Under the pieces are notes generated by a model, which was given only the letters and a program-made list of their open reading frames with translations, had not been told where the DNA came from and searched no databases. Below, one piece after another: positions 56,979-64,000 of a DNA stretch of 64,000 bases. Position 1 is the first letter of the stretch. Each line of letters begins with the position of its first letter. A program made the position numbers and the translations under genes. This stretch comes from an uncultured Pseudomonadota bacterium (GTDB lineage: Bacteria > Pseudomonadota > Gammaproteobacteria > Burkholderiales > JALYOK01): contig CADEHE010000012.1 in assembly GCA_902826775.1 (NCBI GenBank), positions 91,682 to 155,681 on the forward strand, in the 5' to 3' direction.

Positions 56979-57839
56979 ATGTCTCGTTGGAGCGCGCGCC
57001 GCGCACGATTTCGCAGTGTGATCAGCGGGTCGCAGTGTGTTTATCCCGCGTCCGTGCACGACCCGGTTTCGGTGCGAATTGCCGAGGATATCGGATTTGA
57101 AGTGGCGATGTTCGCTGGCTCGATCGCATCTTTAGCGGTACTGGGTGCGCCCGATATCGGCATGCTGACCTTGAGCGAATTTGCCGAACAAGCGCACCGC
57201 ATCAACCGCGCTAGCGACATGCCGCTACTGGTCGACGCCGATCACGGCTACGGCAATGCGATGAACGTCATGCGCACTGTTGAAGAGTTAGAGACTGCCG
57301 GTGTCGCGGCGTTGTCGATTGAAGACACACTGCTGCCGCAACCGTTTAATTCCGGCGGCAAAACGCAGCTCATTTCGCTGCAAGAAGGCATCGGTAAGAT
57401 GCGCGCGGCCCTGGCTGCACGCGGAGACGAAAGCTTGGTGATTGCCGGGCGCACTAGCGCGCCAGCGATTAGCAATATCGCTGATGCCATAGAGCGCGCG
57501 CGCGCCTATCAAGACTGCGGGGTGGATGCGATTTTCTTGGTCGGCGTCAAAACCAAACAAGACCTCGACGCCGTGGCTGCGGTCATTAAACTGCCCCTGA
57601 TTCTGGGCGGCGTCGGCAAAGAACTGCGCGACCGCGAGTTTCTTGCCGCACGCGGCGTGCGTATCTGCTTGCAAGGCCATCAACCCTTCGCGGCGTGCGT
57701 GCAGGCGTTGTATCAAACCATGAAGGCGCTGCGCGAAGGCGCGTCTCCCGAAAGCTTGACTGGTGTCGCAGATGAAGTTTTGATGGCGCGCGTTGCGCGG
57801 GCCGAAATCTACGCTCAGCGTGCGCGCGAGTTCCTTTAG
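56979..57839 (+). CDS. Oxaloacetate decarboxylase-like, PEP mutase/isocitrate lyase superfamily
   Basis: This 286-residue TIM-barrel enzyme has SGSQCVYPASVHDPVSVRIAEDIGFEVAMFAGSIAS, then the metal motif MPLLVDADHGYGNAMNVMRTVEELETAGVAALSIEDTLLPQPF. This closely resembles Pseudomonas oxaloacetate decarboxylase of the PEPM/ICL superfamily (PA4872 type), which makes pyruvate and CO2. The cysteine loop of isocitrate lyase (KKCGH) is absent. The ATG at 56979 has AAGGA with 6-nt spacing. It follows the LLM gene and may be co-transcribed. Confidence 0.85.
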   Translation: MSRWSARRARFRSVISGSQCVYPASVHDPVSVRIAEDIGFEVAMFAGSIASLAVLGAPDIGMLTLSEFAEQAHRINRASDMPLLVDADHGYGNAMNVMRTVEELETAGVAALSIEDTLLPQPFNSGGKTQLISLQEGIGKMRAALAARGDESLVIAGRTSAPAISNIADAIERARAYQDCGVDAIFLVGVKTKQDLDAVAAVIKLPLILGGVGKELRDREFLAARGVRICLQGHQPFAACVQALYQTMKALREGASPESLTGVADEVLMARVARAEIYAQRAREFL

Positions 57840-57868
57840 GTACGTGCTCTAAGTCAAACGATTTTGTT

Positions 57869-57943
57869 TGGTGGGCGGTACTGGGATCGAACCAGTGGCC
57901 CCTGCCGTGTGAAGGCAGTGCTCTACCGCTGAGCTAACCGCCC
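57869..57943 (-). tRNA. tRNA-Val (CAC)
   Basis: On the minus strand, GGGCGGTTAGCTCAGCGG at the 5' end and ACCGCCC-A-CCA at the 3' end close a 7-bp acceptor stem with encoded CCA. The anticodon arm CTGCC-TTCACAC-GGCAG gives anticodon CAC (valine). The T arm has GGTTCGATC. Length 75 nt. Confidence 0.96.
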
Positions 57944-58089
57944 CGTAAAGGGAAGCGGATTACACCACACCGAACTCATTCCGGTCAAATGCGGGCTAGC
58001 TATAAATTCGATACAGTAGGCAGTGATAAAGGGATTGTTTTGATAGGTGTCAGGTGACGCGTCATCCTGCCCCCAGTATACGGTCACTT

Positions 58090-59298
58090 TTAGGCCGCTC
58101 GGGTCGAGCGCGCTTTGTTGCTCTGCGCTGATTGCTGGCCAACTAAGTAGCTCATCGCGCTTTGCGCGCCTCCCGCGTGGTGCGGGATATTTGCAGCGGC
58201 GAAGCCCATTTCAACGCCCGCCAAAGTCCCGCAAAGCATGAGGTCGTTGAAGTGTCCGAGATGGCCGATGCGGAAAACCCGGCCGGCGATCTGGCCGAGC
58301 CCGGAACCGAGTGACATATCGAACTTCTCTAACACCGTGCTGCGCAGTGTGCGCTCATCGTGCCCTTGCGGCATGAGCACCGCGGTCAGCGAATTGCTGT
58401 ATTCACTCTCATTGCGTGCCCAAAGTTCCAAGCCCCAAGCGCGCACTGCGCGACGCGTCGCTTCGGCGTGCCGCGCATGCCGCTTAAACACTTGCTCTAG
58501 CCCTTCTTCCTGCAGCATGGAGATTGCTTCGCGCAAACCGTAGAGCAGATTCGTCGCGGGCGTGTAGGGGAAGAATCCATTTTTGTTAGATTCGAGCATC
58601 TCGCTCCAGCGCCAATAGGACTTCGGCAGGCGCGCGCTCTTGCTCGCCGCTAACGCTTTTTCGCTGATGGCGTTAAAGCTTAGACCGGGCGGCAGCATCA
58701 GGCCCTTTTGCGAGCCGGCCACAGTAACGTCGACGCCCCATTGGTCGGCCTGGTAGTCGATTGAGGCAAGCGATGAAATCGTGTCCACCATGAGCAGCGC
58801 GGGGTGAGCGGTGCGATCGATCGCGCGCCGCACGGCAGCGATATCACTCGTTACGCCCGTTGACGTTTCATTGTGTACGACGCAGACAGCTTTGATTGCG
58901 TGGCCGCTGTCGGCCGCCAGTGCGGCCTCGATCGCTTCCGCGCGCACGCCGTTGCGCCAATCATCGGCGGCGAACTGCGCTTTAAGCCCCAGCGCTTCGG
59001 CAAGTTTCCGCCAGGTGGCGGCGAAGTGGCCGGTTTCGTACATCAGCACCGCGTCGCCGGGGGAGAGTGTGTTCACCAATGCCGCTTCCCAAGCACCGGT
59101 GCCTGAGGCGGGATAGATCACGATCGGTTGCTGTGTCTTGAAGATCGCTTTCAAGCCATCCAAACACTCGCGCGCGAGGTGCGCGAATTGCGCGCTGCGA
59201 TGATCGATGGTCGGGTGATCGATTGCACGCAAGATGCGTTCGGGCACGTTGGTCGGGCCCGGAATCTGTAGGAAATGGCGACCGCTCGAATAGTTCAT
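58090..59298 (-). CDS. Serine/alanine-glyoxylate aminotransferase
   Basis: This 402-residue class V aminotransferase starts NYSSGRHFLQIPGPTNVPERILRAIDHPTIDHRS, typical of serine-glyoxylate aminotransferase (SgaA/AGXT). It has SGTGAWEAALVNTLSPGD, VHNETSTGVTSDI, VDTISSLASIDYQ and the PLP lysine in VAGSQKGLMLPPGLSF (near residue 201). It converts serine or alanine plus glyoxylate to hydroxypyruvate or pyruvate plus glycine. The ATG at 59298 is chosen by similarity. It is divergent by 43 bp from the large FAD/Fe-S oxidase, suggesting joint glyoxylate/2-hydroxyacid metabolism. Confidence 0.9.
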   Translation of the reverse strand: MNYSSGRHFLQIPGPTNVPERILRAIDHPTIDHRSAQFAHLARECLDGLKAIFKTQQPIVIYPASGTGAWEAALVNTLSPGDAVLMYETGHFAATWRKLAEALGLKAQFAADDWRNGVRAEAIEAALAADSGHAIKAVCVVHNETSTGVTSDIAAVRRAIDRTAHPALLMVDTISSLASIDYQADQWGVDVTVAGSQKGLMLPPGLSFNAISEKALAASKSARLPKSYWRWSEMLESNKNGFFPYTPATNLLYGLREAISMLQEEGLEQVFKRHARHAEATRRAVRAWGLELWARNESEYSNSLTAVLMPQGHDERTLRSTVLEKFDMSLGSGLGQIAGRVFRIGHLGHFNDLMLCGTLAGVEMGFAAANIPHHAGGAQSAMSYLVGQQSAQSNKARSTRAA

Positions 59299-59341
59299 TG
59301 GAAATTGCCTGGTTTTACAGGGCGACGCGAATCCGTCTATT

Positions 59342-62300
59342 ATGCACGAAGCCACAACCGCCAAACCCAACTTGGAGCATTCTTCTCAGCCCGGCCGCAA
59401 GGTCATTGCGCTACAGCGCGCGGGAAGTCATCCGATAGAAGCACGGTTACGCCGCGAGGTGGAAGGCGACGTCTACTTCGATGCGGGGACGCGCGGGCGC
59501 TACGCCACCGATGCTTCCATCTACCAGATCATGCCGGTCGGCGTGGTCGTGCCGAAAACGTCCTCTGCCGCGCGCGTTGCCGTGCAGATCGCTGCCGAGG
59601 CGGGCGTGCCAATTCTGCCGCGCGGCGCCGGTACTTCACAGTGTGGGCAAACCGTAGGCGCCGCGCTGGTCATCGACAACAGCAAGTGGCTGAACCAAGT
59701 TGTTGCGTTCGATCCGGAGGCGATGCGAGTCGTGGTGCAGCCCGGCGTCGTGCTCGACCAACTCAATGCGTGGTTAAGGCGCTACGCTCTATGGTACCCG
59801 GTGGACGTATCTACTGCGGCGCAGGCCACGCTTGGCGGCATGGCCGGCAACAATTCCTGCGGCAGCCGCTCGATCGCCTATGGCAACATGGTGCACAACG
59901 TCAGCGCGATCGATGCATTGTTGCCGGACGGCGAGTTGTTGCATTGCGGACCGGTGCCGCGCAACGCGCGCGAGGCGACCGGAACGCCGCGTTACAAGGA
60001 GCTTTGCGTGTTGTCGCGCCAATTGTGGGAGCGGGAGCAAAGCGAGATCGCGGCGCGTTTCCCCAAGCTGCAACGGCGCGTCGCCGGTTACAACTTGGAT
60101 TTCCTCGCACCCGACGTGCACAACATGGCGCGCCTGTTAGTGGGTTCGGAAGGCACTCTGGCTTACTTCGAGCGCTTGCATCTGCAGCTGAGTCCTCTAC
60201 CGGAGCACAAAGTGCTCGGGGTCTGTCACTTCCCGCGCTTCTACGACGCGATGGACGCCGCGCAGCACATCGTCAGTCTGCAACCGACCGCGGTGGAACT
60301 GGTCGATCGCACCATGATCGAGCTTGCGCGCGAGTCAGCGTCGTTTAGGGTGACGGTGGATCGGTTTATCAAGGGCGAACCGGAGGCGATTCTGTTGGTC
60401 GAGTTCGCGGGTTCTGACAGCGCTGCGAACATGCGGCAGCTCAAACTGCTGACCAGCTTGATGGGCGATTTGGGTTTCGCGGCCGGGGTGGTGGAGATTG
60501 CGGACGCGAAATTGCAGCGCGCCGTGTGGGAGGTGCGCAAAGCGGGTCTTAACATCATGATGTCGATGAAGGGCGACGGCAAGCCGGTATCTTTCATTGA
60601 GGATTGCGCCGTGCCGCTGGAACATCTCGCCGAGTACACGCGGCGATTGACCGAGGTATTTGCAAAACACGGCACTAAAGGCACCTGGTATGCGCACGCC
60701 TCTGTGGGTTGCCTGCATGTGCGGCCGATTCTCGACATGCGCCGCGATGGCGCGAGCAAGATGCGCGCGATCGCCGAGCAGGCGAGTGCGCTCGTCAAAG
60801 AATACAAAGGCGCTTACTCGGGTGAGCACGGCGACGGCCTAGTGCGCTCGGAGTGGATCGAGCCGTTCTTCGGCGCGCGCTTAACCCAGGCGTTGGGTGA
60901 GATCAAGAGCTGGTTCGACCCGCGCAACTTGATGAACCCCGGCAAGATCGTGCGGCCGTCAAGAATGGATGATCGCGCGCTGTTTCGCTACGCGCCCGGC
61001 TATCAAGCGCAGCCACCGGCCACGGTGCTCGATTGGAGTGAGTTCGGCGGCTTCGACAAAGCGGTCGAGATGTGCAACAACAACGGCCATTGCCGCAAGT
61101 TCGATGCCGGCACCATGTGCCCGTCGTTTCGTGCCACGCAAGACGAAATTCACTTGACGCGCGGGCGCGCCAACACGCTGCGCTTGGCACTGTCAGGGCA
61201 ACTGCAAAGCGCGACCGGGCCGCGGCACGGCGCCGGGCTCGCATCGCCGGAGGTGCATGCGGCGCTTGACCTTTGCGTGTCTTGCAAGGGCTGCAAGAGC
61301 GAGTGCCCCACCGGCGTCGACATGGCAAAAATGAAGATCGAGTTCTTGTATCACTACACCCGTGAGCACGGACTCAAGTTGCGCGAGCGCTTGATCGCTT
61401 ATTTGCCGCGTTACGCGCCGCGCCTGGCGCGGTGGGCGGTACTCGGAAACTTCTACGAGCATATTCCCGGCTATCGCTGGTTGCTGGAAAAGACCATGGG
61501 CTTCGCGCGCGAGCGCAGTTTGCCGCGCTGGCGGTCCGACTATTTCGATGAAGATCTAGTGCCATCCGTTCACCCTGAATCGAGCTGTGGCGAGGTTGTG
61601 TTGCTGGTCGACACCTTTAACCGCTATTTCGAGCCTGAGAATGTGCGCGCTGCGCGTGAAGTCTTGCAGCGCTCCGGCTATCGGGTGCATTTCGCGCGCG
61701 CACCGGTTGGCCAACGGCCGCTTTGTTGCGGCCGCACTTTTTTGGCGGCGGGATTGGTGAACGAGGCGCGCAATGAAGCGCGGCGTCTCGCCGATGCCGT
61801 GCTTCCTTACGTGCAGCGCGGCGTGGCGCTGGTAGGTCTCGAGCCTGCTTGCTTGTTTACTTTGCGTGATGAGTTGCTGTCGATGATGCCTGGGGAGCCG
61901 GCGCGGCAGATCGCGGCTGCGGCGCTGCTGTTTGAGGAATTTATCGAACGAGAATTTACGGCGGGACGCATGCAGTTGAGGCTGCAGGCGCTGCCGCAAA
62001 AGCGCGCGTTGCTGCATGGTCATTGTCATCAAAAGGCATTCGGTGCGATGCCGGCCGTGACGGCTGTCTTGTCGCGCATTCCTGAGTTGACGATAGATAC
62101 TATCCAGACATCCTGCTGTGGAATGGCTGGCAGCTTTGGTTTGGAAAGCAAACATTATGAAGTATCGATGCGGATGGCAGAGGCGGCGCTGTTACCCGCG
62201 ATTCGCGAAGCCGGTGACGATACGCTCATCGTTGCGGATGGCACGAGCTGCCGGCATCAGATTCACGATGGTGCGAAGCGGGAGGGATTGCACGTCGCGC

Positions 62301-62362
62301 GTGTGTTGCAGCGCGCACTGAGCGTGGCGGATACAACCCGTGCTGCGCCGCCGCCCGCGTAA
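59342..62362 (+). CDS. Large FAD/Fe-S 2-hydroxyacid dehydrogenase (GlcD + CCG domains)
   Basis: This 1006-residue protein joins an FAD-binding type 4 (GlcD-like) half (residues ~45-560; VPILPRGAGTSQCGQTVG, TLGGMAGNNSCGSRSIAYGNMVHNV, LLVGSEGTLA, SGEHGDGLVRSEW) to an Fe-S half. The latter has CNNNGHCRKFDAGTMCP and CVSCKGCKSECPTGVDM, two 4Fe-4S clusters, then two CCG-type modules (LCCGRTFLAAGL and QTSCCGMAGSFGLE). Size and order match Dld-II/YdiJ-type D-lactate or D-2-hydroxyglutarate dehydrogenases that pass electrons to the respiratory chain. The substrate may be D-lactate, D-2-hydroxyglutarate or glycolate. Confidence 0.92.
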   Translation: MHEATTAKPNLEHSSQPGRKVIALQRAGSHPIEARLRREVEGDVYFDAGTRGRYATDASIYQIMPVGVVVPKTSSAARVAVQIAAEAGVPILPRGAGTSQCGQTVGAALVIDNSKWLNQVVAFDPEAMRVVVQPGVVLDQLNAWLRRYALWYPVDVSTAAQATLGGMAGNNSCGSRSIAYGNMVHNVSAIDALLPDGELLHCGPVPRNAREATGTPRYKELCVLSRQLWEREQSEIAARFPKLQRRVAGYNLDFLAPDVHNMARLLVGSEGTLAYFERLHLQLSPLPEHKVLGVCHFPRFYDAMDAAQHIVSLQPTAVELVDRTMIELARESASFRVTVDRFIKGEPEAILLVEFAGSDSAANMRQLKLLTSLMGDLGFAAGVVEIADAKLQRAVWEVRKAGLNIMMSMKGDGKPVSFIEDCAVPLEHLAEYTRRLTEVFAKHGTKGTWYAHASVGCLHVRPILDMRRDGASKMRAIAEQASALVKEYKGAYSGEHGDGLVRSEWIEPFFGARLTQALGEIKSWFDPRNLMNPGKIVRPSRMDDRALFRYAPGYQAQPPATVLDWSEFGGFDKAVEMCNNNGHCRKFDAGTMCPSFRATQDEIHLTRGRANTLRLALSGQLQSATGPRHGAGLASPEVHAALDLCVSCKGCKSECPTGVDMAKMKIEFLYHYTREHGLKLRERLIAYLPRYAPRLARWAVLGNFYEHIPGYRWLLEKTMGFARERSLPRWRSDYFDEDLVPSVHPESSCGEVVLLVDTFNRYFEPENVRAAREVLQRSGYRVHFARAPVGQRPLCCGRTFLAAGLVNEARNEARRLADAVLPYVQRGVALVGLEPACLFTLRDELLSMMPGEPARQIAAAALLFEEFIEREFTAGRMQLRLQALPQKRALLHGHCHQKAFGAMPAVTAVLSRIPELTIDTIQTSCCGMAGSFGLESKHYEVSMRMAEAALLPAIREAGDDTLIVADGTSCRHQIHDGAKREGLHVARVLQRALSVADTTRAAPPPA

Positions 62363-62392
62363 AATACGCGGCTTTCCTGCGCAGGCTTCGCC

Positions 62393-63799
62393 ATGAGTGT
62401 CAGAACTCGTTTCGCTCCCAGCCCGACCGGCTATCTTCATATCGGCGGTGCGCGCACCGCGCTTTTTTCTTGGGCGTACGCGCGCAAACTCGGCGGCAAG
62501 TTCATCTTGCGCATTGAGGATACCGATCGAGAGCGCTCGACCGAAGCTTCGACGCAGGCGATCCTCGATGCCATGGCGTGGCTGAAGCTTGACTACGATG
62601 AGGGCCCGTTCTACCAAATGCAGCGCCTCGATCGCTATCGCGAGGTGGCCGAGCAACTCATTGCCGATGGTCACGCCTACCGTTGCTACGCGAGCAAAGC
62701 CGAGCTCGATGCGATGCGCGAACAGCAGCGCGCGCGCGGGGAAAAGCCACGCTATGACGGACGCTGGCGCCCGGAGAACGCCAAGGGGAAGGCTCCGCCC
62801 GCTGGCGTTGAACCGCTCATCCGATTCCGCAATCCGGATGACGGCGATGTCGCCTGGCGTGACTTAGTGAAGGGCGACATTGCGATCAACAATACCGAGT
62901 TAGATGACTTGGTCATATTGCGCGCTGATGGTGTGCCTACGTACAACTTTGGCGTTGTCGTCGACGATATCGATATGCAGATGACGCACGTTATTCGCGG
63001 TGACGATCATGTCAATAATACGCCGCGCCAGATCAACATCTTCAGAGCGCTCGGTGCCGACTTGCCGTTCTTCGCGCACGTGCCGATGATCCTCGGGTCT
63101 GATGGCGAGCGTCTATCCAAGCGTCACGGCGCGGTAAGCGTCATGCAGTACGAAGAAGAGGGCTATTTGCCGGCGGCGCTCAACAATTATCTTGCGCGCC
63201 TTGGCTGGTCGCACGGCGATGAGGAAGTGTTTTCCCTGCAGCAGTTCGTAGATTGGTTCGATCTCGAGCACATCAGCCGCTCCGCCGCCCAGTTCAATCC
63301 CGAAAAATTACTTTGGCTGAACCAGCAGTACTTGAAAGGCGCCGACAACGCGTTGTTAGGCGACGCGCTGGCGCGGCGTTTAGCTGAGCATGGCGCCGAA
63401 GGTCCGTTTGAGGCAAGTAAATTGGCTGCGGTGGCTGAATTGCTGAAACCACGCGCCAGCACCTTAGTTGAACTTGCCGACGCTTCTGTCTATTTCTTCC
63501 GGCCGGTGCACGCCTCCGCCGATTTGCTCGCACAGCATTTGACTCCGACTGCGCGGGCCTGCCTGGAGGACCTGCGGCACCGTTTCGCCGGCATCCACTG
63601 GCGCCGCGAAGACATTGGCCGCGCGGTGAAGGAACTACTCGCTGCACGAAAACTCAAGATGCCTGAACTCGCTATGCCTTTGCGCGTGGCGGTGTGCGGT
63701 ACCCCTCACACGCCGTCAATCGACGCCACGCTAGAATTGATCGGTCAAGCAGAAGTGATCGACCGCTTGCGGCGAGCGCTCGCGGCGCCTGCGGCTTGA
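62393..63799 (+). CDS. gltX: Glutamyl-tRNA synthetase
   Basis: This 468-residue class Ic synthetase has the HIGH-type motif RFAPSPTGYLHIGGARTALF (residues 5-24) and KMSKS-type SDGERLSKRHGAVSVMQY (near 235), plus RIEDTDRERS and FNPEKLLWLNQQYLK. It charges tRNA-Glu. A tRNA-Glu gene follows 148 nt downstream, after tRNA-Ala. The start ATG at 62393 follows the FAD/Fe-S gene by 30 bp. Length is normal. Confidence 0.97.
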   Translation: MSVRTRFAPSPTGYLHIGGARTALFSWAYARKLGGKFILRIEDTDRERSTEASTQAILDAMAWLKLDYDEGPFYQMQRLDRYREVAEQLIADGHAYRCYASKAELDAMREQQRARGEKPRYDGRWRPENAKGKAPPAGVEPLIRFRNPDDGDVAWRDLVKGDIAINNTELDDLVILRADGVPTYNFGVVVDDIDMQMTHVIRGDDHVNNTPRQINIFRALGADLPFFAHVPMILGSDGERLSKRHGAVSVMQYEEEGYLPAALNNYLARLGWSHGDEEVFSLQQFVDWFDLEHISRSAAQFNPEKLLWLNQQYLKGADNALLGDALARRLAEHGAEGPFEASKLAAVAELLKPRASTLVELADASVYFFRPVHASADLLAQHLTPTARACLEDLRHRFAGIHWRREDIGRAVKELLAARKLKMPELAMPLRVAVCGTPHTPSIDATLELIGQAEVIDRLRRALAAPAA

Positions 63800-63806
63800 T
63801 CGCGCG

Positions 63807-63843
63807 TTTCCCAACAAGCGCTTAAGCCTGTATAATGCGCCGT
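63807..63843 (+). promoter_or_regulatory. tRNA promoter with perfect -10 and GC-rich discriminator
   Basis: TATAAT at 63831-63836 is followed by GCGCCG, typical of stringently controlled stable-RNA promoters. TTTCCC at 63807 with 18-nt spacing is a weak -35. Confidence 0.6.
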
Positions 63844-63850
63844 TCGGTTT

Positions 63851-63926
<76 letters not shown>

Positions 63927-63946
63927 CCCAACAAAAAAGTGGCTTG

Positions 63947-64000
63947 GTCCCCATCGTCTAGAGGCCTAGGACATCGCCCTTTCACGGCGGTAACCGGGGT
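63947..64000 (+). tRNA. tRNA-Glu (UUC), cut by window end
   Basis: GTCCCCATCGTCTAGAGG is the classical tRNA-Glu 5' end, and the anticodon arm CGCCC-TTTCAC-GGCGG region gives TTC. The window ends in the T-arm region, so the 3' third is missing. Confidence 0.93.

Overview
The window looks like a GC-rich (about 60 %) chromosomal segment of a free-living betaproteobacterium. The main reason is the block hda – HAD phosphatase – pcnB – folK – deoxynucleoside kinase – panB – panC – tadA (6.0-12.9 kb), in an order typical of that class. gltX followed by tRNA-Ala and tRNA-Glu, and the general protein similarity by eye, fit too. No species can be named from the sequence alone. No CRISPR array, intact IS element, prophage or rRNA was seen.

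Layout: 0-6 kb is an amine/amino-acid catabolic patch (iron alcohol dehydrogenase cut by the window edge, a glutamine-synthetase-like ligase, an ethanolamine-type permease, RidA, DadA). 6-13 kb is the housekeeping block above, interrupted by a small double-glycine-leader peptide gene. 13-18 kb has a sulfurtransferase, a small periplasmic protein and dnaE. 18.1-20.3 kb has a truncated LysR gene and two oppositely oriented yybP-ykoY (Mn2+) riboswitch-like elements, one of which leads into a TerC gene fused to a universal-stress domain. 20.3-22.8 kb has a GNAT/aminotransferase fusion, acylphosphatase and a release-factor-like protein. 23.1-26.6 kb is a methanethiol oxidase operon (mtoX, SCO1/SenC, MauG-like). 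27.4-29.5 kb has a RIO kinase translationally overlapping a methyltransferase. 29.5-34.1 kb is a MocR-controlled stress/detoxification island flanked by direct repeats of the 3' end of cnoX. 35-38.3 kb has a C-S lyase, a small membrane protein and an ammonium transporter with a complete NtrC/IHF/sigma54 promoter. 38.3-42.4 kb has a second double-glycine peptide gene, a large GGDEF/EAL protein and tRNA-Leu. 42.5-48 kb is probable hydroxy/sugar-acid catabolism (ThDP enzyme, enolase-superfamily enzyme, LarA-like protein). 48-55.7 kb has a LysM/FecR surface protein, an MFS transporter, PPK2, an M14/GCS2 pair and a macrodomain. 55.9-62.4 kb has luciferase-like, oxaloacetate decarboxylase-like, serine/alanine-glyoxylate aminotransferase and large FAD/Fe-S oxidase genes (glyoxylate/2-hydroxyacid theme). 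The window closes with gltX and two tRNA genes.

Most noteworthy for follow-up: two orphan peptides with bacteriocin-type GG leaders; the back-to-back Mn riboswitches, one in front of a broken LysR gene; the TerC-USP and GNAT-aminotransferase fusions; the cnoX-flanked island; and the textbook nitrogen-control promoter. All functional calls come from reading motifs by eye, with no database search.
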